Source: Pseudomonas serbica
GTDB lineage: Bacteria > Pseudomonadota > Gammaproteobacteria > Pseudomonadales > Pseudomonadaceae
Reading direction: 5' to 3'
DNA: 64,000 bases
Assembly (NCBI RefSeq): GCF_028823535.1
Contig: NZ_JAQIYM010000004.1
Span: forward strand, 248,001-312,000
Position 1 is the stretch's first letter, and every line of letters begins with the position of its first letter. A model generated the notes under the pieces. It was not told the origin of the DNA and ran no database searches. It saw only the letters and a list, made by a program, of their open reading frames with translations. This document shows, piece after piece, positions 28,159 through 36,763 of the stretch. A program made the translations under genes and the position numbers.

Positions 28159-28174
28159 CTGTACAAAAACACAG
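28159..28174. promoter_or_regulatory. SOS (LexA)-like box
   Basis: CTGTACAAAAACACAG fits CTG-N10-CAG with an A/T-rich centre as in Pseudomonas LexA sites (CTGTATnnATATACAG type). It lies 40 nt upstream of the XRE-like gene start. LexA control of this gene is an inference from the site alone. Confidence 0.5.
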
Positions 28175-28213
28175 TGAATTTAAAACCAGTACTCTCGAGC
28201 CCGGAGAACCCCC

Positions 28214-28531
28214 ATGGCCTCTCAAGCGATGAAAATCACCCTGGAACGTATCGCCCTCTTCCAATTCACCCCGGCCCACTGCGCCCAGGCCCGAGCGATG
28301 CTGGGCTGGAGCGTGGAAACCTTGTCCCGCGAAGCCGGGGTTTCGGTGCAGGCCATCGAGCGCTTCGAGGCGCGGCAGGATGTGCTGGATGTCACTCGCC
28401 TGGCATTGGCGTACCGGCTTGAAGCGGAAGGGCTGGTGTTCTTCCCCGGGTTTGCGCCGGGCAGAGGGATGAACGTGAAAGGGTCTACGCCCAATCCAAT
28501 GGCGAGGGCGGATTTTGCGATGGTTGAATGA
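28214..28531 (+). CDS. Small XRE-family helix-turn-helix regulator
   Basis: A 105-residue DNA-binding protein. The HTH is CAQARAMLGWSVETLSREAGVSVQAIERFEARQD (about residues 23-56), typical of Cro/C1-like domains lacking a sensor domain. The remainder is a short tail rich in Gly, Pro and Met. The ATG at 28214 follows GGAGAACCCCC. An SOS-like box lies upstream. No phage or toxin-antitoxin partner is seen next to it: a secreted amidase follows convergently. Confidence 0.8.
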   Translation: MASQAMKITLERIALFQFTPAHCAQARAMLGWSVETLSREAGVSVQAIERFEARQDVLDVTRLALAYRLEAEGLVFFPGFAPGRGMNVKGSTPNPMARADFAMVE

Positions 28532-28581
28532 GGTCGCAACTCCACCTTGCGAGTTACGACCAGATTTGCAGCGAACTGAAA

Positions 28582-30084
28582 CTACGGCCTGAATGCAGGT
28601 ATTGGCCGTGCATGGGACGCCTGTTCATAGCCATAGGCCAAGGCCAGGAGACTGGCTTCGCTCCAGCGTGCACCGAAGAACAATGCTGATGTGGGCAGCC
28701 CTTCCTCGTCTGCTCCGGTAGGCATCATGACGCTGGGGTATCCCGCCAGCGGAACGATGTTCAACCCCGGTGAGCCAACATCCAGCACCACGGCATCCAG
28801 TTGGTGCCGAGCCAGGACGTCATCGATGACCGCGGCGTTTTCACGCTGGATTGTCTGCCACAGTTGCTCGTAGGTACGTTGGTCAAACGCCACGTCATTG
28901 GCAGCGATCAAGACGCTTTGCCCATGACCTTCGACGCCGGGTGTGTGTTGATTGAAACGCACAAGGTCATCGAGGCTCTGAATTGCCAGACCGGTCCGTT
29001 TCGCGAGGTAGTCAGGCAGGTGGATTTTGATGCCCATGGAAAGAGCCTCGTCCACCTGCGCCGACTGAGGGTCATTGAGCTCGATGGGTATCATTGTTGC
29101 CCCGGCGGCCTGCATGACTTCCAGCGCACGGGAAAACTGGGGATCGCCCTGAGCTGCCTCACCACTCACATCGAACTTGAGTGGATAACCGAGGCGCCGT
29201 CCAACCAGCGAACCGGGCCTGAGCAATGCCGTGTAATCCAAGCCATTGAGGGCTCGCGGTTTGCTGACCGGATCGGCGGCGTCATTACCCGTCATGGCGT
29301 TTAGCAGCAAGGCCGCATCGCGAACGGTGCGTGCCATCGGCCCAGGGGTGTCGAGTTTGTGTGTTACCGGAACAATGCCACTGCGACTCAACAACCCCAC
29401 CGTGGGCTTGAGCCCCACCACCCCATTGAGCGATGCCGGACAGACAATCGAGCCGGCGGTTTCCGTCCCTACACTCAAGGGTGCGAAACCTGCGGCTACT
29501 GCCGCGCCGGACCCTGAGCTCGAACCGCAAGGGGTCTGGCTTAACAGATGTGGATTCCTGGTTTGTCCGCCTCGGCCGCTCCAGCCATCGGGAAGCGCTG
29601 CATCACGAAAGTTCGCCCACTCGCTGAGATTGGTCTTGCCCAGAATGATCGCGCCAGCGGCCCTCAGCCGTTGCACGATAAAGGCATCCTTGGCGGCGGG
29701 TTGCCCGATCATGGCCATTGACCCGGCGCTGGTCTGCATCTGGTCTGATGTATCGATATTGTCTTTCAACAACAGTGGAATTCCGTGCAAGGGGCCGCGA
29801 ACATGCCCGGTTTCGCGCTCACGATCCAGCGACCTGGCAATCGCCAGCGCATCGGGGTTCAGCTCAATGATCGCATTGATCCCGGGTCCGTTTTTATCGA
29901 GTCTGTCGACGCGTTGCAGCAGATGTTGTACCAGCGCCTCGGCGCTCAGTTGGCCGCGCTCCATTTCCTTGCTGATTTCATCGACACTCAAGTACTCCAA
30001 GGCTTGCCCATTGGCGCAGCTTGCGATCGACAGCAGAACAATCTGGGCCAGCCGCGTCATGCAGCCTTTCATCTTTACATCCAT
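28582..30084 (-). CDS. Exported amidase (amidase signature family)
   Basis: About 500 residues; hydrolyses a carboxamide of unknown identity. Seen: an N-terminal export signal (LAQIVLLSIASCANGQA), then the amidase-signature core with the Ser-cisSer-Lys triad: Lys in GIPLLLKDNID (about 107), Ser in CGSSSGSGAAVAAG (about 188-191), and nucleophilic Ser in GTETAGSI (about 212). TPCGSSSGSG and the C-terminal GYPSVMMPTG are typical. Start ATG 30084 is behind TAAGGA; the frame opens 13 codons earlier without a better site. The exported location suggests a periplasmic scavenging or peptide/amide-degrading role. It faces the XRE gene and ends 50 nt after it. Confidence 0.88.
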   Translation of the reverse strand: MDVKMKGCMTRLAQIVLLSIASCANGQALEYLSVDEISKEMERGQLSAEALVQHLLQRVDRLDKNGPGINAIIELNPDALAIARSLDRERETGHVRGPLHGIPLLLKDNIDTSDQMQTSAGSMAMIGQPAAKDAFIVQRLRAAGAIILGKTNLSEWANFRDAALPDGWSGRGGQTRNPHLLSQTPCGSSSGSGAAVAAGFAPLSVGTETAGSIVCPASLNGVVGLKPTVGLLSRSGIVPVTHKLDTPGPMARTVRDAALLLNAMTGNDAADPVSKPRALNGLDYTALLRPGSLVGRRLGYPLKFDVSGEAAQGDPQFSRALEVMQAAGATMIPIELNDPQSAQVDEALSMGIKIHLPDYLAKRTGLAIQSLDDLVRFNQHTPGVEGHGQSVLIAANDVAFDQRTYEQLWQTIQRENAAVIDDVLARHQLDAVVLDVGSPGLNIVPLAGYPSVMMPTGADEEGLPTSALFFGARWSEASLLALAYGYEQASHARPIPAFRP

Positions 30085-30213
30085 GTGAATGACATCCTTA
30101 TGGTAGCGAGTGAATGAGTTCACTCGCTCTCCAGCCTACAGACGCGGCCGGAAATGTCCGTCATCACTTGCCCCCGAATCACATAGGAAAACTCGCTTCG
30201 TCCTGTAGTTGTT

Positions 30214-31272
30214 TCACCCGAGACTTTGCTGCTCCTGGTAAACCTGCTGTTCGACTTCATACCACCACGCCGTACCGCGCTGCGCAGCCAGCACATTGAA
30301 CGCCTCGCCCATGCGCGGCGTGGTGATCGAGACATTGCGCTCCCAGGCCAGGGCCAGGATACGGTCGAAGGGTTCGTACCAGGCATGCATCGACAAATCG
30401 AAGGTGCCGTTGTGAATCGGCAGCAACCAGCGCCCCTTGAGGTCGAGGTGAGCCTGCAGGGTTTGCTCAGGTTGCATGTGCACATGGGGCCAGTCGACGT
30501 TATAGGCGCCGGTTTCCATGAGTGTCAGGTCGAAGGGGCCGTATTGTTCGCCGATGTGTTTGAAGCCGTCGAAGTAGCCGCTGTCGCCACTGAAGAAGAT
30601 GCGCGTATCGCCATCGATCATTACCCACGAGGCCCACAGGGTGCTGTTGCCGTCGAATAGGCCACGACCGGAAAAGTGCTGCGATGGCGTGGCGACGAAC
30701 TGGATGCCCTCGACCTCAGTGCACTGCCACCAGTCCAGTTGACGGATTTTACTGGGGTCGATACCCCACTTGATCAGGGTATCGCCCACCCCTAACGGGG
30801 TGAGGAAGTACTTGGCCTTGTCGGCAAGCTTGAGCACCGCCCGATAGTCCAGGTGATCGTAGTGATCGTGAGACAGGATCACGGCTTCTATCGGAGGCAA
30901 TTGATCGAGGCTGATCGGCGGCTGGTGAAAACGCTTGGGGCCGGCCCATTGCACGGGGGAGGCGCGTTCGGCGAAGACCGGGTCAGTGATCCAGAATCTG
31001 TCGCGCAGTTTGAGTAATACCGTTGAATGACCAAGGCGATAGACGCTGTGGTTCGGCGCAGCCATCAACGCCGCTTGCGTCAGCGACTGCACGGGTACAG
31101 GTGCCGTCGGACGGGTGTCGCGGGGTTTGTGAAACATCGCGCTCCAGAGGATACGCAAGGTTTTGCCAACGCTTAGACGCTGGATCGGCCGATGGTTTTG
31201 AAACTGTCCTTGAGCCTGTCGGGAAGCTTCGGGCTTGGAGGCGCTGTTCGTCGCGGAAGTTGATTTGGCCAT
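30214..31272 (-). CDS. MBL-fold metal-dependent hydrolase (UlaG/NAPE-PLD-like)
   Basis: A 352-residue metallo-beta-lactamase-fold enzyme. Seen: GHSTVLLKLRDRFWITDPVFAERASPVQ, the metal motif SHDHYDHLD (His-x-His-x-Asp-His), PSQHFSGRG with a third metal His, FFSGDSGYF with the bridging Asp, and LLPIHNGTFDLS with the last His. The family includes NAPE-hydrolysing phospholipase D and UlaG-like lactonases; the substrate here is unknown. Start ATG 31272 has CGGAG 9 nt upstream. It is divergent from a TetR gene, and the shared promoter holds a 16-bp palindrome. Confidence 0.88.
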   Translation of the reverse strand: MAKSTSATNSASKPEASRQAQGQFQNHRPIQRLSVGKTLRILWSAMFHKPRDTRPTAPVPVQSLTQAALMAAPNHSVYRLGHSTVLLKLRDRFWITDPVFAERASPVQWAGPKRFHQPPISLDQLPPIEAVILSHDHYDHLDYRAVLKLADKAKYFLTPLGVGDTLIKWGIDPSKIRQLDWWQCTEVEGIQFVATPSQHFSGRGLFDGNSTLWASWVMIDGDTRIFFSGDSGYFDGFKHIGEQYGPFDLTLMETGAYNVDWPHVHMQPEQTLQAHLDLKGRWLLPIHNGTFDLSMHAWYEPFDRILALAWERNVSITTPRMGEAFNVLAAQRGTAWWYEVEQQVYQEQQSLG

Positions 31273-31387
31273 GGGCAAGACTCCGGGAAAACCGCTTCAC
31301 GATTCTCCGTCCAGTGACGATAAATGGCCGAGACACGCACGCATCAGCCGAGCACTCTAGTTTTACCGGGCAGGATTAACAAAACAT

Positions 31388-31403
31388 TACACTGCACAGT
31401 GTA
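31388..31403. promoter_or_regulatory. Palindromic operator between the MBL hydrolase and TetR genes
   Basis: TACACTG-CA-CAGTGTA, two perfect 7-nt arms, lies 115 nt upstream of the MBL gene and 77 nt upstream of the TetR gene. A further half site AAGTGTAA is seen about 40 nt closer to TetR. This is the usual placement for a TetR repressor controlling itself and its divergent neighbour. Confidence 0.65.
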
Positions 31404-31480
31404 GTTTCAAGGTTGCAGCAAAGCCGATCACAAGTAAACTACCAAGTGTAATTTTCCTTTCTTCTTGCCGAAGCGTATTT

Positions 31481-32092
31481 ATGACAGCTCCACAGCGCCT
31501 CACCGACCGTAAACGCGAAGCGATCATTCAGGCGGCGATTGTCGAATTTCGTGCCAATGGATTCGACATCACCAGCATGGACAGGATTGCTGCCACCGCC
31601 GGTGTGTCGAAGCGCACGGTGTACAACCACTTCCCCAGCAAGGAAGAATTGTTCGCCGAAATTCTCAATCAACTATGGGTCCGGGTAACGGCGGAACAGG
31701 AAGCGCCTTACCGTCCGGACCTGCCCTTGCGTGACCAGATGCGGCACCTGCTGACGGTAAAGCTGCAGATGTTGAGCGATGAGAACCTGCTCGATCTGGC
31801 GCGGGTGGCTATCGCTGCCACCATCCACTCCCCCGAGCGCGCACAAAGCATGGTGGCCCGGATGGGTGAGCGTGAAGAAAACCTGACCCTGTGGATTCGT
31901 GCCGCCCAGGCTGATGGACGTCTGAAAGCGGTCGCCCCGGAATTTGCCGCGCAACAGGTCCATGGCCTGCTCAAATCCTTTGCATTCTGGCCGCAGATTT
32001 CCATGGGGCTGCCGGCTTTGTCGATCGAGATGCAAAGTACCGTGGTGGAGTCGGCGCTGGACATGTTCCTGGCCTGCTATCAGGTGCAATAA
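31481..32092 (+). CDS. TetR/AcrR-family regulator
   Basis: A 203-residue repressor. The N-terminal HTH domain (about 8-60) shows AIIQAAIVEFRANGFDITSMDRIAATAGVSKRTVYNHFPSKEELFAEIL, and the C-terminal ligand-binding/dimer domain (YbiH/AcrR C-terminal type) covers about 75-200. The ligand is unknown; the probable target is the divergent MBL hydrolase gene and itself through the palindrome at 31388-31403. Confidence 0.92.
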   Translation: MTAPQRLTDRKREAIIQAAIVEFRANGFDITSMDRIAATAGVSKRTVYNHFPSKEELFAEILNQLWVRVTAEQEAPYRPDLPLRDQMRHLLTVKLQMLSDENLLDLARVAIAATIHSPERAQSMVARMGEREENLTLWIRAAQADGRLKAVAPEFAAQQVHGLLKSFAFWPQISMGLPALSIEMQSTVVESALDMFLACYQVQ

Positions 32093-32184
32093 ACGACAAT
32101 CTCGACGGCGGCGTCGCAGGATTGGTCGCTCTGATGTGCACGGTGAAAATGTGTTTCAGAATGAAACCCGCACCGAGGCTATAG

Positions 32185-32275
32185 GGCGAATTCAACCGGT
32201 CGTCGCAACACCTTGATCGAGGTGTTTATGGGACGACCTGCCGGATGGATGCAAAAATTGACGGGCCAAAGACCT
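32185..32275 (+). mobile_element. Remnant of an IS30-like insertion sequence end
   Basis: ATTCAACCGGTCGTCGCAAC (from 32190) resembles an IS30-family terminal repeat, and 18 nt after it an ATG at 32228 starts MGRPAGWMQKLTGQRP, which resembles the N-terminus of IS30-type transposases known from proteobacteria. The similarity stops after about 16 codons; the rest of the transposase and the other end are absent. Recognition is from memory of the family, so this is tentative. Confidence 0.45.
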
Positions 32276-32336
32276 GAAAAGCCTAAGGCAGCCGACGCCT
32301 ACACTGCGAAGAGGCCGGTGCATCACCGCACGACCA

Positions 32337-32663
32337 TCAACCTCGCACCAAACGCCTCACCGCCGAAATCTCCGGCACTTCCCGCCTGTCCATGTATACC
32401 CGCAGCGGTTCAGTAATGTTGATTCGGTCGTCGATGTTCTGATCCAGTAACAGCTGAATCAACTCGCGCTTGAGGGTCATGGTTTGCTCAGGGCCGGCAG
32501 CCCAGACGAATTCGCTGGAGGGAATGATGCCGTCGTCAGCCACGTCCATGCCGAAGGCGTCCTCGCTGAAGCGGACGATGTAGTGGCCGGTCTTGCGATT
32601 GAGGCCAACGAAGCCGTTGAGTTGGTCAGCGGCCTGGCAGATGAGCTGGGAAGTGATGCGCAC
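32337..32663 (-). CDS. Hypothetical protein (108 aa)
   Basis: A small cytoplasmic-looking protein that I cannot assign to a family. The sequence is acidic and well-folded in appearance, with VGLNRKTGHYIVRFSEDAFGMDVADDGIIPSSEFVW in the first half and a helical stretch TMTLKRELIQLLLDQNIDDRINITEPLRVYMDRREV. Start GTG 32663 is preceded by GAGG at good spacing; the frame extends 41 codons further but that part lacks protein character. It is convergent with the IS30-like remnant and divergent from glpQ. Confidence 0.65.
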   Translation of the reverse strand: MRITSQLICQAADQLNGFVGLNRKTGHYIVRFSEDAFGMDVADDGIIPSSEFVWAAGPEQTMTLKRELIQLLLDQNIDDRINITEPLRVYMDRREVPEISAVRRLVRG

Positions 32664-32883
32664 GCAAACCTCACAATAAATGATCGATGGTTTACACGCG
32701 TGGCCAGCGAATGGTTTTCCCTCTGCCGGGGAATTTGCCTGGGCCAAGAATAATGCAGACAAGCGCACAAAAGCGCTGACCCGCATCAGCTTTCAACACG
32801 TTTATGTCGGTCTCGTGATAGCGCTGGCATCGCTCAGTTGTTAAAAGAGACTCTTTGAAACCTGTCACGAAAGGATCTCGACC

Positions 32884-34011
32884 ATGCCGGCCACCTTCAC
32901 CCAAAGCGCCCTGCTCCTGAGTTTGCTGCTTGGCCTCGGCCAGGCCCAGGCCGCCAGCGAGCCCGGCCCCGCCGCGCTGGCCACCCGTGTGGGCATTCCA
33001 CACCCGGCGGTGATCGCTCACCGTGGCGCGTCTTTCGATGCCCCGGAATCCACCGCCGCCGCCTACAGACTGGCACGCGACGTGGGTGCCGATTACCTGG
33101 AGCTCGACCTGCAGCGCAGCAAGGATGGCGTGCTGTTCGCCCTGCACGACAATAACCTGCAACGCACCACCGATGTCGCCAGCAAGTTCCCCGAGCGCAA
33201 GGACAGCCCCGCCAATGCCTTCACCATGGCCGAACTGAAAACCCTGGATGCCGGCAGCTGGTTCAACGCGGCCTACCCCGATCGCGGGCAGCCTGCGTTT
33301 GCCGGCCTGAAAATCCTCACCCTCGATGAAATCATCGACATCGCCCAGGGCAATCCGCTGCACAAGCCTGGCCTGTACATCGAAACCAAGGAGCCCAAGC
33401 AGTTTCCCGGTATCGAGCATGACCTCAAGGAAAAACTCCAGGATCGAGGCTGGCTGAGCCCGGCGGGGTCGAAACTGGCCAAAAGCGAACTGCGCGTCGG
33501 CCAGGGCAAAGGCAAGGTGGTGCTGCAAACCTTCGACAAGAGCAGCCTCGAATTGCTGCAAAAGGAAATGCCACAGGTACCGAAGATCCTGCTGTTGTGG
33601 GTCGGCGAAGGCAACATCGAGCCACAATCGACCGTGAGCTTTGCCGAGTCCGGCGCCAAGGACAAAGCCGCTTACTACGCCAAACAACAACCCAAGGATA
33701 AAGCCGAGTTCCAGCGCTGGGTCGACTACGCCAAGACCCAGGGCGCAATCGGCACCGGACCGTCCGCCGCGCTGACCCAGGGTGGCGATCAGAGCTACGC
33801 CGACCTGGTGCAACCGTGGATGAACCAGTACACCCACGATCAAGGTCTGCTGGTGCACGCGTACACCATTGATGAGGCGGTGGATTACCAGAAGGTCATG
33901 GAGGCAGGCGTCGACGGCATTTTCACCAACCGTGCCAGCGAATTGCTGAAGTTCTACAAGCGTCCGGCGCCGGCGAGTGTGGCGCAGGTGCTGCGCAATA
34001 ATGGGTATTGA
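32884..34011 (+). CDS. glpQ: Periplasmic glycerophosphodiester phosphodiesterase
   Basis: A 375-residue secreted enzyme that cleaves glycerophosphodiesters to glycerol-3-phosphate and an alcohol, recovering phosphate and carbon from phospholipid head groups. Seen: a signal peptide (ALLLSLLLGLGQAQA, cleavage near residue 23), the GDPD core VIAHRGASFDAPESTAAAYRLA, metal-ligand segment DYLELDLQRSKDGVLFALHD, and the C-terminal LVHAYTIDEAVDYQKVMEAGVDGIFTNRA. Start behind AAGGATC. No convincing Pho box was found upstream. Confidence 0.94.
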   Translation: MPATFTQSALLLSLLLGLGQAQAASEPGPAALATRVGIPHPAVIAHRGASFDAPESTAAAYRLARDVGADYLELDLQRSKDGVLFALHDNNLQRTTDVASKFPERKDSPANAFTMAELKTLDAGSWFNAAYPDRGQPAFAGLKILTLDEIIDIAQGNPLHKPGLYIETKEPKQFPGIEHDLKEKLQDRGWLSPAGSKLAKSELRVGQGKGKVVLQTFDKSSLELLQKEMPQVPKILLLWVGEGNIEPQSTVSFAESGAKDKAAYYAKQQPKDKAEFQRWVDYAKTQGAIGTGPSAALTQGGDQSYADLVQPWMNQYTHDQGLLVHAYTIDEAVDYQKVMEAGVDGIFTNRASELLKFYKRPAPASVAQVLRNNGY

Positions 34012-34099
34012 TTGTTCGATTCAAGGGAATTTAAGCGTGAATTAAGTTGCCACAATTAATCTGATCCCACTTAGACAGCTCACCCAAGGAAAGAACCTC

Positions 34100-34408
34100 A
34101 TGAAAACCCTGACCGCTCTGTTCACTGCTGCCGCCCTGACCCTCACCGCGGGCCTGGCCCAGGCCAAAGACGTACCCGTAGACCAGATCCCTCAGCTGGC
34201 CAAGGATGGCAAGATCAAGCCGCTGGAAGAGCTGAACCAGATCGTGCTGAAGTTGCACCCCGGCGCGACGATTACCGACAGCGACCTGGACAAGCACTCC
34301 GACATCTATGAGTACGAAGTCGAACTGCGCGACGCCAAGAATGTTGAATGGGACGTGGACCTGAATGCCGCCACCGGTGAAGTCCTGAAGAACAAGCAAG
34401 ACGACTGA
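34100..34408 (+). CDS. Periplasmic PepSY-domain protein
   Basis: A 102-residue exported protein: signal peptide LTALFTAAALTLTAGLAQA (cleavage near residue 22), then one PepSY-type domain (about 35-100) with IYEYEVELRDAKNVEWDVDLNAATGEVLK. PepSY modules are proposed protease inhibitors or sensors; the role of this single-domain form is unknown. It is 88 nt after glpQ and is closed by a strong terminator. Confidence 0.88.
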   Translation: MKTLTALFTAAALTLTAGLAQAKDVPVDQIPQLAKDGKIKPLEELNQIVLKLHPGATITDSDLDKHSDIYEYEVELRDAKNVEWDVDLNAATGEVLKNKQDD

Positions 34409-34417
34409 TACCCCCGG

Positions 34418-34455
34418 AGAAAAGCCGCACGATGGCAACATCGTGCGGCTTTTCT
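34418..34455 (+). terminator. Strong stem-loop terminator after the PepSY gene
   Basis: A perfect 16-bp stem (34418-34433 with 34440-34455) and a 6-nt loop GGCAAC; the 3' arm ends in TTTTCT. The A-rich 5' arm makes it usable in both directions. Confidence 0.85.
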
Positions 34456-34631
34456 GCGTCTGGGTGGCATGGCAGGTCGTTGGGCGTTTCCCAAGCGCCA
34501 GGATTAGTAGGCGCGTGGATTTTTCGATCGGTGGTCACCGCAAAAAAAACAAAACCTGATCCAGCGCAGTTTCTCTGTAATATTTCGCATCGATCATGGG
34601 CGACACTCCTTTCCCCTCAGGAATGTCCGGC

Positions 34632-36245
34632 ATGGCCACTCCCTCTTTCACCGCCGCCCCGGCGCCCGCCATCAGCGTCAAACCGCAATTGGACAAAAAA
34701 CCCGGCGCGTACACTCTGGTGGTGTTTTTCACAGTACTGAGCCTCGGGCTGCTGTTCACCGCCTATAGCCTGATACACGACGTGAGCGAGCTTGGCACGG
34801 TGGTGACCACCTGGACGCCGTTCATACTCCTGGGCGTGGCCTTGCTGATTGCCTTGGGCTTCGAGTTCGTCAACGGTTTCCACGACACCGCCAACGCCGT
34901 CGCCACAGTGATCTATACGCATTCGCTGCCACCGAATTTCGCGGTGGTCTGGTCCGGGTTCTTCAACTTCCTCGGGGTGCTGCTGTCCAGTGGTGCGGTG
35001 GCGTTCGGCATCATCGCGCTGTTGCCGGTCGAGCTGATTCTGCAAGTCGGTTCATCGGCGGGTTTTGCGATGATTTTCGCCCTGCTGATCGCCGCAATCC
35101 TGTGGAACCTCGGCACCTGGTGGCTGGGCCTGCCGGCCTCGTCATCGCACACCCTGATCGGTTCGATCATCGGAGTCGGCGTAGCCAATGCCCTGATGCA
35201 CGGGCGCGACGGCACCAGCGGTGTGGACTGGGCGCAGGCGACCAAGGTCGGTTACGCCCTGCTGCTCTCGCCACTGGTCGGCTTCGGCTGCGCCGCAATG
35301 TTGCTCCTGACCCTGCGAGCCTTCGTCAAGAATCGCGCGCTGTACAAGGAGCCCAAGGGCAATATTGCGCCGCCGTGGTGGATTCGCAGCCTGTTGATCC
35401 TGACCTGCACCGGCGTGTCCTTCGCCCACGGCTCCAATGACGGTCAGAAAGGCATGGGGCTGATCATGCTGATTCTGGTCGGGACCTTGCCGATGGCCTA
35501 TGCGCTGAACCGCACCATGCCCGCGGATCAGGCGTTGCAGTTTGCCGCCGTGGCCGAAGTGACCCAGCAGGCGCTGGTCAAGCGTGCACCGCTGCCGGCA
35601 CCGGCCGACCCGCGACCGATCCTCTCCGATTACGTGCGCAGCAAGAAAGTCACGCCGCAACTGATCCCTGCCCTTGCGGCACTGACCGGCAACATCGGCA
35701 ACGAAGTGAAGGGTTATGGTTCGCTGTCCAAAGTCCCGGCGCAAGCCATGGGCAACGTGCGCAACGACATGTACCTGACCAGCGAGACCATTCGCCTGAT
35801 GGACAAGAACAAGGTCGGTAACTTCGACGCCGATACCACCGGCAAATTGCAGTTGTTCAAGCAGCAGATCGACAACGCCACGCGCTTCATCCCGTTGTGG
35901 GTGAAGATCGCTGTAGCGATAGCGCTGGGCCTGGGCACCATGGTCGGCTGGAAGCGCATCGTGGTGACCGTGGGCGAGAAAATCGGCAAGTCCCACCTGA
36001 CTTACGCCCAAGGCGCCTCGGCGGAGACCGTGGCCATGCTGACCATCGGTGCCGCCGACATGTTCGGCTTGCCGGTCTCGACCACCCACGTGCTGTCGTC
36101 AGGAGTGGCAGGGACCATGGTTGCCAATGGCGGCGGCCTGCAGATGAAGACCATCCGCAACCTGCTGATGGCCTGGGTACTGACCTTGCCGGCGGCGATA
36201 GTGTTGTCGGGCAGTTTGTACTGGCTGTTCACCCAATTGTTCTGA
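34632..36245 (+). CDS. pit: PiT-family inorganic phosphate transporter
   Basis: A roughly 537-residue inner-membrane, proton-coupled low-affinity phosphate transporter. Seen: the paired signature motifs GFEFVNGFHDTANAVATVIYT (N-terminal half) and SFAHGSNDGQKGMGLIMLILV plus GASAETVAMLTIGAADMFGLPVSTTHVLSSGVAGTM (C-terminal half), with about ten membrane segments and a soluble loop in the middle. The frame opens at 34596, but the ATG at 34632 (MATPSFTAAPAP) has AGGAATG 9 nt upstream and is preferred. Its 3' end overlaps the convergent PACE gene by 17 nt. Confidence 0.9.
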   Translation: MATPSFTAAPAPAISVKPQLDKKPGAYTLVVFFTVLSLGLLFTAYSLIHDVSELGTVVTTWTPFILLGVALLIALGFEFVNGFHDTANAVATVIYTHSLPPNFAVVWSGFFNFLGVLLSSGAVAFGIIALLPVELILQVGSSAGFAMIFALLIAAILWNLGTWWLGLPASSSHTLIGSIIGVGVANALMHGRDGTSGVDWAQATKVGYALLLSPLVGFGCAAMLLLTLRAFVKNRALYKEPKGNIAPPWWIRSLLILTCTGVSFAHGSNDGQKGMGLIMLILVGTLPMAYALNRTMPADQALQFAAVAEVTQQALVKRAPLPAPADPRPILSDYVRSKKVTPQLIPALAALTGNIGNEVKGYGSLSKVPAQAMGNVRNDMYLTSETIRLMDKNKVGNFDADTTGKLQLFKQQIDNATRFIPLWVKIAVAIALGLGTMVGWKRIVVTVGEKIGKSHLTYAQGASAETVAMLTIGAADMFGLPVSTTHVLSSGVAGTMVANGGGLQMKTIRNLLMAWVLTLPAAIVLSGSLYWLFTQLF

Positions 36246-36675
36246 ATAAGGTAGAGCGAACGACCATCCGCTCGCGCACCACGTCATACACCCAGTGGTA
36301 AACATAGGTGTACGGCAGGAAAAACAGCAGCACGCCGATATCCAGAAGGAACGCCTGCCACAGGCTGATATTCAGCCACCAGGCAATCAAGGGTACGCCG
36401 AGGGCGACCAGTCCGCCTTCGAACAACAGCGCGTGCACCACGCGGACCCAGGCGTTGTGGGCAATGGCGAAACGCTTGAGCACACGGTCGAACAGGCCGT
36501 TGAAAACCACGTTCCATGCCAGGGCCAACACGGCAATGACCACCGTGACAGCGCCCATCTCCAGCATCGGTTTGTCCATGATCCAGGCCAGTAACGGCGT
36601 ACAGATCAGGATGGCCAGCAGTTCGAACCCGATGGCCTGGAAAATACGTTCGGTAATGGATTTATTGGCGCTCAT
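36229..36675 (-). CDS. PACE-family efflux transporter (AceI-like)
   Basis: A 148-residue inner-membrane protein with four membrane segments arranged as two BTP tandem repeats, as in AceI of Acinetobacter, which exports chlorhexidine and short-chain diamines. Seen: RIFQAIGFELLAILICTPLLAW with the conserved membrane Glu (E18), VVFNGLFDRVLKR, RVVHALLFEGGLVALGVPLIAWW, and YVYHWVYDVVRER. The family pattern is clear; the substrate here is unknown. It is divergent from a LysR gene, the typical PACE arrangement. Confidence 0.9.
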   Translation of the reverse strand: MSANKSITERIFQAIGFELLAILICTPLLAWIMDKPMLEMGAVTVVIAVLALAWNVVFNGLFDRVLKRFAIAHNAWVRVVHALLFEGGLVALGVPLIAWWLNISLWQAFLLDIGVLLFFLPYTYVYHWVYDVVRERMVVRSTLFRTIG

Positions 36676-36693
36676 GGCCTGACTCCCTGGTAA

Positions 36694-36747
36694 CGATGGT
36701 TGCCATCATCCAACCTCAGACCGATACTTCATAACCAATAACCATCG
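36694..36747. promoter_or_regulatory. Inverted repeat in the PACE/LysR intergenic region
   Basis: CGATGGTT (36694-36701) and its exact complement AACCATCG (36740-36747) are separated by 38 nt; an internal GATGG-TTG-CCATC dyad lies at the left arm. It is a candidate LysR binding region controlling both the PACE gene and the regulator gene (starting at 36764). Confidence 0.55.
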
Positions 36748-36763
36748 ATCAAGGCGATAGTTC

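Noticed and set aside
30120..30485. 121-codon minus-strand frame downstream of and overlapping the MBL gene
   Set aside because: Out-of-frame shadow with no motifs; the region after the MBL stop is short and non-coding.
32800..32880. Pho box upstream of glpQ
   Set aside because: Only one half-like CTGTCAC was found; no tandem CTGTCAT at 11-nt period.
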